The position numbers and the translations under genes were made by a program. A stretch of 52,044 nt of DNA, from the IMG/VR virus record IMGVR_UViG_3300028835_000313, positions 1-52,044 of that record. The stretch is one strand, 5' to 3'. The stretch is from a virus. This document shows, piece by piece, positions 7,672-15,153 of this stretch; the first letter of the stretch is position 1, and each line of letters opens with the position of its first letter. Under the pieces are notes generated by a model. That model did no database searches. It was given only the letters and a program-made list of their open reading frames with translations, and had not been told where the DNA came from.

Positions 7672-8829
7672 ATGAAATACAAATTACGAGACTATCAAAT
7701 TGATTCATCAAGAGCGGCAATCGATTATTTTGAGGAAGACAGCAATAAAAATGCAATAATGGTACTACCTACAGGTTCCGGCAAAAGTTTAATCATTGCT
7801 GAAATTGCATTTAATTTATCAAATCCTACTATTATTTTTCAACCGTCAAAAGAAATTTTAGAACAAAACTTTGCTAAACTTCAATCTTATGGCATAATGG
7901 ATTGTTCTATTTATTCCGCTTCTTTTAATTCAAAAAAAATAAGCCGCATTACACTAGCTACTATTGGAAGCGTGAGAACGAAACCAGAACTATTTAAGCA
8001 TTTTAAAAATATAATAATTGATGAGTGCCATTTAGTAAATGCAAAGAAAGGCATGTATAAGGAGTTTTTGGATAATTTAACTGGAAAGGTGTTAGGATTA
8101 ACAGCAACACCTTATCGTTTAACTACTGATGGATGGGGCGGCTCTATACTTAAATTTTTAACACGCACAAGACCACGTGTTTTTGTTGATCTTATTTATT
8201 ATAGTCAGATATCCGATTTATTAGAAAGAGGCTATTTGAGCAAAATTGATTACTACCAAATAAAAGCAGTTGACACAAATCAATTACAATTAAATACCAC
8301 AGGTGCAGATTATACAGACAGTTCAGTAAAAAACCATTATAATGCTATTAAATTCCCAAACAAGTTAATTGAAATAATTTCACGCTTAATTGTTTCTGAA
8401 CGTCAAAATATATTAGTGTTTACTAGATTTATAGAAGAGGCTCAATTTGTAGTGGATCAAATGAATGGATTAGCTGAAATAGTAACTGGTAAAACACCAA
8501 AAAAAGAACGAGAAACACTTCTTAGTAATTTTAAAACAGGACAAATAAGAGTAATGTTAAACGTTGGAGTATTAACCACCGGATTTGATTTTCCAGAACT
8601 ATCTACCATCGTTTTAGCAAGACCTACGAGATCACTTGCATTATATTATCAAATGATTGGACGTGGAATAAGACCACATGAAAATAAAGAATCTGCATGG
8701 GTTATTGATCTTTGTGAAAACTATAAAAGATTCGGTAAAGTTGAAGATTTAAAAATATCATCTTCTAAGCCTAATTTATGGCATATTGAGAATAATAAAA
8801 AACAATTAACGAATGTTTATTACGATTAA
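7672..8829 (+). CDS. SF2 DEAD/DEAH-type helicase
   Basis: A 385-residue helicase from ATG 7672; an in-frame TTG at 7615 lies inside the leader stem and is rejected. Motifs in order: Q-like/Ia (LRDYQIDSSRAAI), motif I VLPTGSGKS, motif II IIDECH, motif III LTATPYR, motif V NVGVLTTGFDFPEL, and motif VI YYQMIGRGIRP. This is the UvrB/RecG-like or RecQ-like SF2 arrangement used by many phages for replication or recombination. It is a two-domain core with no extra accessory domain. It is preceded by a long structured leader and followed 2 nt later by the DUF6291-like gene. Confidence 0.9.
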   Translation: MKYKLRDYQIDSSRAAIDYFEEDSNKNAIMVLPTGSGKSLIIAEIAFNLSNPTIIFQPSKEILEQNFAKLQSYGIMDCSIYSASFNSKKISRITLATIGSVRTKPELFKHFKNIIIDECHLVNAKKGMYKEFLDNLTGKVLGLTATPYRLTTDGWGGSILKFLTRTRPRVFVDLIYYSQISDLLERGYLSKIDYYQIKAVDTNQLQLNTTGADYTDSSVKNHYNAIKFPNKLIEIISRLIVSERQNILVFTRFIEEAQFVVDQMNGLAEIVTGKTPKKERETLLSNFKTGQIRVMLNVGVLTTGFDFPELSTIVLARPTRSLALYYQMIGRGIRPHENKESAWVIDLCENYKRFGKVEDLKISSSKPNLWHIENNKKQLTNVYYD

Positions 8830-8831
8830 TC

Positions 8832-9485
8832 ATGGCAGAAAATAAAAAATCATTTATCGCCTACATAGATTGGAAGGAGACATTTGATTCTCTTCCTGAT
8901 GATAAAGCTGGTCAATTAATAAAGCACATATTTGCATACGTCAATGACGAAAATCCACAAACTGATGATATTTTAATTAATGCTGTATTCGCCAATATAC
9001 GGCAAACTCTTAAAAGAGATTTAAAGAAGTGGGAAAAACAACATCAACAAAGAGTTGAAGCCGGTAGAATAAGTGCTGAAAAAAGAAAGCATCCGTCAAC
9101 GACCATTGAACGACCGTTGAACGAAACTCAACAAGCGTCAACTGTTAGTGTTAATGATAGTGTAAGTGATACTGTAACTGTTAAAAAAAAGAGTATAGAT
9201 GACAGAAAATCGGATTTTAAAAAATCCTTACTCCCTCATTTAGAAAAATATGGCAAGGATATTCTTAATGAGTTTTATGCTTATTGGACAGAACATGGTG
9301 AAAGTGACCGAAAGATGAGATTTGAGAAACAGACTAGTTTTAGTATTACAAGAAGATTGTCCACTTGGAAAAAAAATGAAAATAAATTCAGTTCAAATGA
9401 AAAAAATAAATCAAATAACAGGGGAGGCTTTGAAAGTGATACCACGAAACGCACAATTGAGCAAATCCAAAACGGATTTGAATAA
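8832..9485 (+). CDS. DUF6291-like replication protein
   Basis: A 217-residue protein. The first 75 residues (SFIAYIDWKETFDSLPDD, AGQLIKHIFAYVNDENPQ, then LKRDLKKWEKQ) match the DUF6291-like N-terminal domain seen in Bacteroidota phages and mobile elements. The middle is a Ser/Thr-rich linker, and the C-terminus is basic and helical (LEKYGKDILNEFYAYWTEHG), reminiscent of DnaD-like or primosomal proteins. Its place between helicase and the following replication-region gene suggests a helicase-loading or initiation role; this is inference. Confidence 0.7.
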   Translation: MAENKKSFIAYIDWKETFDSLPDDKAGQLIKHIFAYVNDENPQTDDILINAVFANIRQTLKRDLKKWEKQHQQRVEAGRISAEKRKHPSTTIERPLNETQQASTVSVNDSVSDTVTVKKKSIDDRKSDFKKSLLPHLEKYGKDILNEFYAYWTEHGESDRKMRFEKQTSFSITRRLSTWKKNENKFSSNEKNKSNNRGGFESDTTKRTIEQIQNGFE

Positions 9486-9942
9486 ACGTTCAGAAGCCGT
9501 TTTAAACCGTTTTGAGACAGCTAAAGATTTTGCGGTGCAATTTAACATGGACTATTGTGCTAATAAATATATCGCTATCAAGACGAATTACGAAGGGCTA
9601 ATGTCAAACACGGTTAAACTGAGAGAACTTTCAGATTGCTATGGTGATAAAAATATTTCCAATTGGATTGCATCTTGGTTAGTTGTTTTGTCCAGTAAAA
9701 TGGATTTCCAAATAAGCCCGGAACAGGCTGGAACCACTTCTGTTTTGATTTTAGAAGAATTATATATGATTAACATTTCTGAATTCTCTCTTTTCTTTAA
9801 ACGATTACTTAAAGGTGACTACGGGATATTCTATGGTAAGTTTAATATCCAAACGATATTGATGGCATGTAAGGAATTTAGGATGCAGAGAGGATTTGTA
9901 TTGTCGAAATTGAGTGAAGAGGATCAATTAAAACTATTGTGA
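9376..9942 (+). CDS. Replication-region protein of unknown function
   Basis: A protein of about 188 residues. The start is uncertain: ATG 9376 or 9397, both inside the end of the previous gene (out of frame), or further in. From about residue 50 it is well formed: FNMDYCANKYIAIK, YGDKNISNWIASWLVV, and FFKRLLKGDYGIFYGKF. I recall this as an unnamed family of Bacteroidota phages next to helicase and initiator genes. No nuclease or ATPase motif is visible. Confidence 0.65.
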   Translation: MKINSVQMKKINQITGEALKVIPRNAQLSKSKTDLNKRSEAVLNRFETAKDFAVQFNMDYCANKYIAIKTNYEGLMSNTVKLRELSDCYGDKNISNWIASWLVVLSSKMDFQISPEQAGTTSVLILEELYMINISEFSLFFKRLLKGDYGIFYGKFNIQTILMACKEFRMQRGFVLSKLSEEDQLKLL

Positions 9943-9943
9943 A

Positions 9944-10195
9944 ATGGAAACAAATTATCAAAAAGCAAAAAGAACATTAATAGACAATTCAGCAATTTTA
10001 GGGATAGAATTGCCGGAAGATGGACTTATACTTAGAATGCTAAAATTAGCTGCTACACCTGACAAAGATTTATTGGATGCAGCAAGGGACTGTAGTACTT
10101 GTAAACATCAACAAGTAAGTAAATACGTAGAACCTTGTTATGGTTGCAGGGACAATGATGGCTATGATAATTTTGAAAGTACTATTGTAATATGA
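9944..10195 (+). CDS. Small protein with C-terminal zinc motif
   Basis: An 83-residue protein following the previous gene by 1 nt, so translationally coupled. The C-terminus has CSTCKHQQVSKYVEPCYGC, a CxxC-x11-CxxC arrangement suited to one zinc ion. The N-terminal half is helical. Function unknown. Confidence 0.65.
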   Translation: METNYQKAKRTLIDNSAILGIELPEDGLILRMLKLAATPDKDLLDAARDCSTCKHQQVSKYVEPCYGCRDNDGYDNFESTIVI

Positions 10196-10246
10196 ATCAA
10201 ATCTACGAACAGCATAAAAGAAGTGAAGCTAATTAAAAATTAAAGG

Positions 10247-10321
10247 ATGATAATATTAATAGTACTGATAATTTTATTTATAATAGGGCTTTGCTTAATG
10301 GATGAGCGAGTTTTCAATTAG
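10247..10321 (+). CDS. Possible tiny membrane peptide
   Basis: A 24-residue open frame with one hydrophobic segment (IILIVLIILFIIGLCL) after the leader AAAGG. Size and composition fit a phage micro-membrane protein, but so short a frame may be chance. Nothing else is seen between 10196 and 10413. Confidence 0.3.
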   Translation: MIILIVLIILFIIGLCLMDERVFN

Positions 10322-10413
10322 TAAAGCGGAGAAATAAACGAGCTTCTTAGCGAGTTAGTTTGTTTACAACGGTGTTGGTATGGCATTTTATTTTACGGAT
10401 TAAAAGCACGGAC

Positions 10414-10737
10414 ATGGATAAAAAAACAATAGAAATACTAAACTTTCTTAAAGAAAAATCAGTATTTGAAACGAGCGAAAACGGTAATAAGGGACATGTA
10501 ATTTGGAGTAATGAATTTTATAAAGTAGCACAGGAGTTAGTAAAATTATTTACTATACCTGATGTTAGCTTTTTTCTTAAAATTCCGCCTCCAAATTTAA
10601 AGCAAAAAAATATTTCAGAAAAGTCAGAAATAGCTAAGCAGCTAAAGAATAAAGGATATAGTATCAGAGAAATAATGAAAATACTTGGATATAAATCTCC
10701 CAGAAGCATTCAAGTGCTGTTAGCAAAGGAATTTTAA
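10414..10737 (+). CDS. Protein with possible C-terminal helix-turn-helix
   Basis: A 107-residue protein starting at ATG 10414 (a TTG at 10360 is rejected because it lies in the noncoding leader). The C-terminal 40 residues, IAKQLKNKGYSIREIMKILG then SPRSIQVLLAKEF, look like a helix-turn-helix with a resolvase-type Ser-Ile-Arg-Glu-Ile pattern. A DNA-binding regulator is possible. The gene lies among small early genes with long leaders. Confidence 0.6.
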   Translation: MDKKTIEILNFLKEKSVFETSENGNKGHVIWSNEFYKVAQELVKLFTIPDVSFFLKIPPPNLKQKNISEKSEIAKQLKNKGYSIREIMKILGYKSPRSIQVLLAKEF

Positions 10738-10807
10738 TATTAAAGCTAACGGTTGGCTGTAAACGGAGCTTGAGAATTGTGAAAGAATTTTATAAAAAAG
10801 AAATATT

Positions 10808-10993
10808 ATGGAAGATGTAATTTATTATTTGATGGATGACCTTCATAAGAGCTATAGATTTAAGGCGAAATATGAAAAGAGAGATAACGTAAAAATGGTT
10901 GGTATCATATCAAAAAGGATTGATAATTTCGAGAAAGCTATTTCTATTTTAGAAAAGGCTGAGAACAATACACGAGTGGAGGTAATTCGATAA
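10808..10993 (+). CDS. Hypothetical small helical protein
   Basis: A 61-residue protein, probably helical (VIYYLMDDLHKSYRFKAKYE). The leader contains AACGGTTGGCTGT, related to the leader at 788-800. Function unknown. Confidence 0.55.
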   Translation: MEDVIYYLMDDLHKSYRFKAKYEKRDNVKMVGIISKRIDNFEKAISILEKAENNTRVEVIR

Positions 10994-11066
10994 AACGATT
11001 TATATAAGTTGTCGAAATTTTGGCAGCACGCAGAGAATTTGATTTAACAACTAAAAATAGAATACA

Positions 11067-11348
11067 ATGAAAAACTTAATTAAAAGAATACATTTTGCAA
11101 TTTATATTTTGTTAGCGGTAGTTGTTTTTGGATGCAATAACAAACCAAAAAACAATCCTAAAATAGACCGCAGTAAATTATACAGAGAAGCATCCTATTA
11201 TAGCATAGAAGCATCGTGGTGCTATAAGCAAGCCACTATCGCTGTATTTGAGAGAAATAAACACAAAAAGGATTCATTAGTGTTAAAGGCGATTGAATAT
11301 AGTAAGAAAGCGGATAGTTTAACAAATGTAGCCAACAATTACCGCTAA
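11067..11348 (+). CDS. Small lipoprotein
   Basis: A 93-residue protein with a type II signal peptide: hydrophobic core IYILLAVVVFG before Cys-23 (VFGCNNK). The mature part is about 70 residues, Lys-rich and helical. It would be lipid-anchored in the cell envelope. In the early block it could block superinfecting phages, or it could be the outer-membrane half of a spanin pair; its distance from the endolysin favours the first idea. Confidence 0.65.
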   Translation: MKNLIKRIHFAIYILLAVVVFGCNNKPKNNPKIDRSKLYREASYYSIEASWCYKQATIAVFERNKHKKDSLVLKAIEYSKKADSLTNVANNYR

Positions 11349-11393
11349 CGTAAATAATAAACACTGATTTTTAACGGATAAATAACTACGAAC

Positions 11394-11648
11394 ATGACAG
11401 AACAAGAAAAGATTGATAAAGTAGCCGATAAAGTAACTGAATACACAACAGCAACAATGCACAACCAAGGACTAATTAGTTACAATGATATACCAAAATT
11501 AGCAACTGAGATAGTTAAAAATTTGGGTTTATTTAGTGTTAGCAATAACGAAGTGGCGGTTTGCGAAACCTGTAAAACACCGCTTCAATTATTTAATGAT
11601 GGTAGACCATTTTGCCCTAGCTGCCTAAAGATTTATAAAGCAAACTGA
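11394..11648 (+). CDS. Small protein with C-terminal zinc ribbon
   Basis: An 84-residue protein. The helical N-terminal part is followed by VCETCKTPLQLFNDGRPFCP with a second CxxC (CPSC), giving a clear two-knuckle zinc ribbon. The same layout occurs in many phage proteins of unknown role. Confidence 0.65.
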   Translation: MTEQEKIDKVADKVTEYTTATMHNQGLISYNDIPKLATEIVKNLGLFSVSNNEVAVCETCKTPLQLFNDGRPFCPSCLKIYKAN

Positions 11649-11692
11649 TTGCAACGTTCTGTGCATGAACTTTAATTAAAATTATTTGAGCG

Positions 11693-11896
11693 ATGGGAAA
11701 AAGAGTAGTTTATTTAAAAGAGTTCGATACATTCGGAGAAGAAGTTGATGTGAAGGTAACGTGCAATAATTGGAATGCCTTTCTGCGAGTGTGGGATATT
11801 GAAACTCTCCAATTAATAATGGATACACAAATTCAAAATGAAAATTATGAAGCAGCTGGACTTATTAAGGAACATATAGAACGGAAAGGTGCGTAG
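11693..11896 (+). CDS. Small protein with UVR-like helix pair
   Basis: A 67-residue protein. The C-terminal LQLIMDTQIQNENYEAAGLI then KEHIERKG resembles the UVR domain (helical hairpin with an NYEAAxxIKEHI core) that mediates protein contacts in UvrB, UvrC and Clp regulators. This is a weak match based on motif only. Confidence 0.55.
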   Translation: MGKRVVYLKEFDTFGEEVDVKVTCNNWNAFLRVWDIETLQLIMDTQIQNENYEAAGLIKEHIERKGA

Positions 11897-12068
11897 GCAA
11901 TTTTAATTATTGTTTATTGCACTTTGTTGTAAATTGAGAAATTTTTACAAAAAGGTTACCAGTCGATAATATCTCTGTTCATAATTAAATGTATTAATTT
12001 ACAAACAAAGATAGTAAAAATTTATTTGTTTATAACTTGTTTATATCAACAACTAATTCATATCTATA

Positions 12069-12266
12069 ATGGCTAAACCTATTGATTTACAATATACTTA
12101 TAAAAAGCATGTGGGTTTTACTCAGATTCAAAAAGAATCCTTAATAACACTTAAAAACTATGGTGTAGATGTGAATCAATTTATTAGGCAGGCAGTAAAA
12201 GAAAAGATTCTCCGCGATTGGAAAGAAATAAAAGAAAGTAAAAATAAAGCGTATTGTCCATTTTAA
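12069..12266 (+). CDS. Possible ribbon-helix-helix protein
   Basis: A 65-residue protein, last gene of the plus-strand block. The order of a short strand (VGFTQIQ), a helix (KESLITLKNYG) and a second helix (NQFIRQAVKEKIL) fits a ribbon-helix-helix DNA-binding fold of the CopG/Arc type. It would make a plausible early/late regulator, but this is inference. It converges on the late block. Confidence 0.55.
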   Translation: MAKPIDLQYTYKKHVGFTQIQKESLITLKNYGVDVNQFIRQAVKEKILRDWKEIKESKNKAYCPF

Positions 12267-12270
12267 ATAA

Positions 12271-12298
12271 AAAAGCCGGAGTCAACACCCCGGCTTCA
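12271..12298 (-). terminator. Intrinsic terminator ending the late operon
   Basis: AAGCCGG (12273-12279) pairs with CCGGCTT (12290-12296). Read on the minus strand the hairpin is followed by TTTTTTATTT, a good U tract, so it ends late transcription after the gene at 12332-12700. It also separates the two converging blocks. Confidence 0.8.
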
Positions 12299-12331
12299 AA
12301 ATCTAACTAAACTTAAACTTATGAAAATAAA

Positions 12332-12700
12332 CTATTTTCTTTTTGCCTCAATTGTATTTTTAAGCAAGTCTGTTAAAGCCATTGCAACACCTATAAAAGC
12401 ATTCGTTTGATGCTGACCTTTTATTCTTTTTATTGTAATAATTTCATCTGCCGCCACCCCTATTGCTTGTCCAGCAGCATCCCAATTACCATTATTAATG
12501 CTTTGGATTGCAGTATTTATTAACGGATCAACTCTATCCGGAATAACCTTATCGCCGTATTCATTTGCAAATTGAATTATTGTTTTAAGAATCTTTTTAG
12601 CTATTCCTTTTAAAAACCAGGGAACTTTTGCCTTAAATTTTAAAAATAGGTAATCAACAATTAATTGAGTTGTTTCTTTTGTCCAAACTTTTCCATCCAT
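12332..12700 (-). CDS. Hypothetical late protein
   Basis: A 122-residue protein with its own consensus promoter just upstream, so it can be expressed apart from the rest of the late block. Its middle is amphipathic rather than membrane-spanning (FLKGIAKKILKTIIQFANEY) and the C-terminus is rich in Ala and Ile (QAIGVAADEIITIK). Its position after the lysis genes suggests a lysis or virion-associated role, but I do not recognise it. Confidence 0.65.
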   Translation of the reverse strand: MDGKVWTKETTQLIVDYLFLKFKAKVPWFLKGIAKKILKTIIQFANEYGDKVIPDRVDPLINTAIQSINNGNWDAAGQAIGVAADEIITIKRIKGQHQTNAFIGVAMALTDLLKNTIEAKRK

Positions 12701-12720
12701 GATATTTATTTTTGATTAAT

Positions 12721-12751
12721 CAAATTTACGTATAATTATTAAATTTGCAAA
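12721..12751 (-). promoter_or_regulatory. Bacteroidota-type promoter for the last late gene
   Basis: On the minus strand, TTTG (12751-12748), 19-bp spacer, TAAATTTG (12728-12721): both boxes are exact. The predicted start is near 12716, about 16 nt before ATG 12700. Confidence 0.78.
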
Positions 12752-13029
12752 ACAATGTTTAAAAGCATATTTAACAACTTGATTTCAATTTTATTTATTT
12801 GTATATTGCAGTCTCAAAAGTTATTTGAAATTTTGATTGATCTTTGAAAATGAATATCGTTGTGCTGATAATGAATGGCTGCAAACATTTAAAAACAGTA
12901 AACGAGTCCTTGCAGGGATATATGGATAAAGCTAAAAATAAATAATCCGGCGACGCCTTAATTTAGCAATTCCCGGAATCCGAAATCAAAAGAATAGCAT
13001 CCAGAAGATTAATTGAATTTTGATTAAAG
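12752..13029 (+). other. Gene-poor plus-strand island inside the late block
   Basis: This stretch of about 280 bases has no clear gene on the minus strand although both neighbours are minus-strand genes. It ends in a plus-strand terminator (13030-13054), which implies a plus-strand transcript. A weak promoter-like sequence (CTTG-N20-TATATTGC, ending near 12811) and a 31-codon frame (12850-12945) are the only content I can see. It may encode a small RNA or be the remnant of a lost gene. Confidence 0.45.
12850..12945 (+). CDS. Possible 31-residue peptide
   Basis: An ATG-initiated 31-codon frame (MNIVVLIMNGCKHL...) after the A-rich leader CTTTGAAA, within a plus-strand transcript suggested by the downstream terminator. 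Length alone does not exclude chance. Confidence 0.25.
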   Translation: MNIVVLIMNGCKHLKTVNESLQGYMDKAKNK

Positions 13030-13054
13030 GCTCGGCAAATTGTCGGGCTTTTTT
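13030..13054 (+). terminator. Intrinsic terminator (plus strand)
   Basis: GCTCGGC (13030-13036), loop AAATT, GTCGGGC (13042-13048), then six T. Seven pairs including two G-U. The T tract is on the plus strand only, so it terminates a plus-strand transcript opposite to the surrounding late genes. Confidence 0.7.
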
Positions 13055-13059
13055 AACGC

Positions 13060-13293
13060 TTATTTAAAACGCTTTAGTTTCCTTTTGGAATAATCCCTTA
13101 TCAATTTCCAGTTTCGCGTTAATTTATGCCCCAAACTACCTGAGAATAGAAATGCGATAACAACTTCGATTGCTTCTTCTGTTTCCAGATCAATCAAGTC
13201 TGGTTTTAATCTCATAATTAACTTTAAAGCTAAAAATGCGATTGCAACTGAAGGAGTTTTAGAACCGTTACTTTTTTGGATCAGCTTTTTCAT
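13060..13293 (-). CDS. Small membrane protein near endolysin (holin-like)
   Basis: A 77-residue protein with two hydrophobic stretches (VAIAFLALKLIM and IEVVIAFLFSGSLG) separated by an acidic turn, and a basic C-terminal tail (KRKLKRFK). Size, topology and position next to the amidase fit a class II-like holin, but several neighbours also qualify. Confidence 0.5.
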   Translation of the reverse strand: MKKLIQKSNGSKTPSVAIAFLALKLIMRLKPDLIDLETEEAIEVVIAFLFSGSLGHKLTRNWKLIRDYSKRKLKRFK

Positions 13294-13370
13294 ATTCTAA
13301 ATAACTGTGATAGAATTCATAGGCACTCCATAAGAAAAGAAAAATGCATGTTGTTATTATTGTATCCATG

Positions 13371-13814
13371 TTAAGGAAATTCAGACCGTACATTAAAGGC
13401 AGGACAAGACTTCATCCATTCATCTGGCATAATTACTCCATCTCCATTTAAATCAGGTGATAAATCGCGGTGCCCCATCCATTCGGTTACATCAAACATT
13501 CGTTCAATGAATAATTTACAAGCAATCAAGGCTTGTTTCTGAGCATCAGTCCGGGTGTCTTTAGGGTTTAAATCGTTATCCAAGCCACCTTCATAGCAAA
13601 TAGCAATAAATCCTTTATTATATCCTTTGGCGTGTGCCAATTGAGTCCCAAATGGTCTACCTTGATGAATTGATCCATCTCTTTCGATGTAAAGGTTATA
13701 TCCTATATCTGACCAACCATTTTTATCAATGTGCATTTTCTTGCACTGTTCGAATGTTAAACGGCTTTTCTCAGGGGTTGCAGAACAATGGATACATACT
13801 TTAATTTTCTTCAT
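13371..13814 (-). CDS. N-acetylmuramoyl-L-alanine amidase endolysin
   Basis: A 147-residue Amidase_2 (T7 lysozyme-like) domain without extra cell-wall-binding module. The zinc ligands can be placed: His-9 in VCIHCSAT, His-115 in EWMGHRDLSPD and Cys-137 in KSCPAF. The GYNLYIERDGSIHQGRP block carries the conserved Tyr/Arg region. It cleaves the amide bond between MurNAc and L-Ala at the end of infection. There is no signal peptide, so it needs a holin. It overlaps the upstream membrane protein gene by 14 nt. Confidence 0.92.
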   Translation of the reverse strand: MKKIKVCIHCSATPEKSRLTFEQCKKMHIDKNGWSDIGYNLYIERDGSIHQGRPFGTQLAHAKGYNKGFIAICYEGGLDNDLNPKDTRTDAQKQALIACKLFIERMFDVTEWMGHRDLSPDLNGDGVIMPDEWMKSCPAFNVRSEFP

Positions 13815-14040
13815 TTGATTTCAATTTTTCCAGTTTAATCTCTTTAATCTCTAATTCAATTTTACCTGTTTTTCTTTTGGTTAACAGAATTGAAACCCAT
13901 ATAATACCGGCAACAATACCTATTAGACCGGCTATTGCACTTATTGAATCATCTATAATTGGTGATAGCTTTGCAACGGCTGAAAGAATGAATCCAACAA
14001 CCCACACAATTCCTGAAACTATCTGTGCTATAAATTTCAT
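13801..14040 (-). CDS. Two-segment membrane protein (holin candidate)
   Basis: A 79-residue protein using the ATG at 14040, which overlaps the previous stop as ATGA; an in-frame ATG at 14055 is the alternative. Two transmembrane segments (QIVSGIVWVVGFILSAVA and ISAIAGLIGIVAGIIWVSIL) are followed by a highly charged helix (ELEIKEIKLEKLKSNEEN). It directly precedes and overlaps the endolysin, making it the best holin candidate here. Confidence 0.6.
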   Translation of the reverse strand: MKFIAQIVSGIVWVVGFILSAVAKLSPIIDDSISAIAGLIGIVAGIIWVSILLTKRKTGKIELEIKEIKLEKLKSNEEN

Positions 14041-14396
14041 GCAAAAATCGCCCATAATCCACCTAGTCCTAATATTCCCATGTCCATTCTTTCATAAAAT
14101 GCTGTATCCTGCGCCCCAATCTCCATAAAAATAAGAACATCTACTAATATGCACCATGTGGAATAAATTAATACTACTTTTAATAATCTCTTTGATTTGT
14201 ATATTGGGATACGGTATATCCTAAACTTGCCTGTGCTTATAGCGGAATATACAAACAGAAATATTCCTATTTCCATAATCCCATGTGCTAAATAATAAAC
14301 CAATGAAGCAACCGGAGCTGCCTTATAATCTATTGCATGAAATATAAAATTCATGACGCACCACAATAATAACCATATTCCAATATACTTACTCAT
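14037..14396 (-). CDS. Polytopic membrane protein
   Basis: A 119-residue protein with about four membrane segments (IWLLLWCVMNFIF, LVYYLAHGIMEIGIFLFVY, LLKVVLIYSTWCILVDVLIF, MGILGLGGLWAIFA). It is part of the overlapping lysis-region cassette. Function unknown; a holin, antiholin or exclusion protein are all possible. Confidence 0.6.
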   Translation of the reverse strand: MSKYIGIWLLLWCVMNFIFHAIDYKAAPVASLVYYLAHGIMEIGIFLFVYSAISTGKFRIYRIPIYKSKRLLKVVLIYSTWCILVDVLIFMEIGAQDTAFYERMDMGILGLGGLWAIFA

Positions 14397-14509
14397 TATT
14401 TTCCTCCTCCCGGTGATGGTGGTCTATGATCTCTTGTTCCAACTTCCGGTTCTTTTACTTTCTCTTCTTTTTTAGGCTTTTTAACCTCTTTTTCTTTTTT
14501 CTTGCTCAT
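14396..14509 (-). CDS. Very small Lys/Glu-rich protein
   Basis: A 37-residue protein (MSKKKEKEVKKPKKEEKVKE, then a Pro/Gly-rich end). Its stop overlaps the next ATG (TAATG), and its last codons provide a GGAGGAGG Shine-Dalgarno-like sequence for the next gene. This argues for a genuine translated frame. Function unknown. Confidence 0.5.
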   Translation of the reverse strand: MSKKKEKEVKKPKKEEKVKEPEVGTRDHRPPSPGGGK

Positions 14510-14554
14510 GATTCTAATTTTATGTTAAAGTTAATAAATTATTTTTTCAAGTCG

Positions 14555-14707
14555 TTAAATTTCTTCTCCGATTTCATCCGGGAATATTAATTCATTGTCT
14601 GATACCGTGTACCACATCTTTTCTTCCACATCTGGAATAGTTCGAAGTTCAGCTTCAATCCATTCGTCCCAATGTTTTACTTTATATTTTCCGTCTGGTA
14701 ATGTCAT
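14555..14707 (-). CDS. Small acidic protein
   Basis: A 50-residue acidic protein (MTLPDGKYKVKHWDEWIEAE...). It fits between two minus-strand genes with ordinary spacing. No family recognised. Confidence 0.5.
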   Translation of the reverse strand: MTLPDGKYKVKHWDEWIEAELRTIPDVEEKMWYTVSDNELIFPDEIGEEI

Positions 14708-14742
14708 TTGAATATGTTTTTAATAAATTTCAAAGGTTTAAA

Positions 14743-15144
14743 TCATTTTTGCATTAAATCATAGTAATACAACTTTTCTGACAGTCCCTTTAGAATAGCC
14801 GTATCCTGAACGCTATACAGATCATTTAGCCATTCATATACCTTTTTCCCGGAAACCATTGCATTTAACGGCAATTCAATTACATAATTATTTTTTGACC
14901 TGACAAGCAAACTGTCGTTATAAGTTTTAATGTTGTAAAAAAAATATACTTCCTTTTCTGTGAATTTAGGATACATAAATTTGATATGATAATCAAGATT
15001 CAATGTATCAGAATTAAACATTTTTATCTCTGAATAGGTTTCAAGCTCTATCCCATAATTTGGTACAAATAAAGTTGTATCCTGTGCGAAACTTGCAGTT
15101 GCCGAAGCTGCGATAATTATTAAGGCTAAAATTAATTTATTCAT
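14743..15144 (-). CDS. Secreted protein next to tail fibre
   Basis: A 133-residue protein with a clear Sec signal peptide (MNKLILALIIIAASATASFA, cleavage before Gln-21). The mature part looks beta-rich. It follows the large fibre gene by 9 nt and may be a fibre chaperone or envelope protein. Signal peptides are unusual in phage tail modules. Confidence 0.65.
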   Translation of the reverse strand: MNKLILALIIIAASATASFAQDTTLFVPNYGIELETYSEIKMFNSDTLNLDYHIKFMYPKFTEKEVYFFYNIKTYNDSLLVRSKNNYVIELPLNAMVSGKKVYEWLNDLYSVQDTAILKGLSEKLYYYDLMQK

Positions 15145-15153
15145 TTTTATTAT

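Noticed and set aside
12005-12030. Minus-strand TATCTTTG sequence as a promoter
   Set aside because: There is no -33 TTTG at the right distance and it would transcribe against the plus-strand genes.
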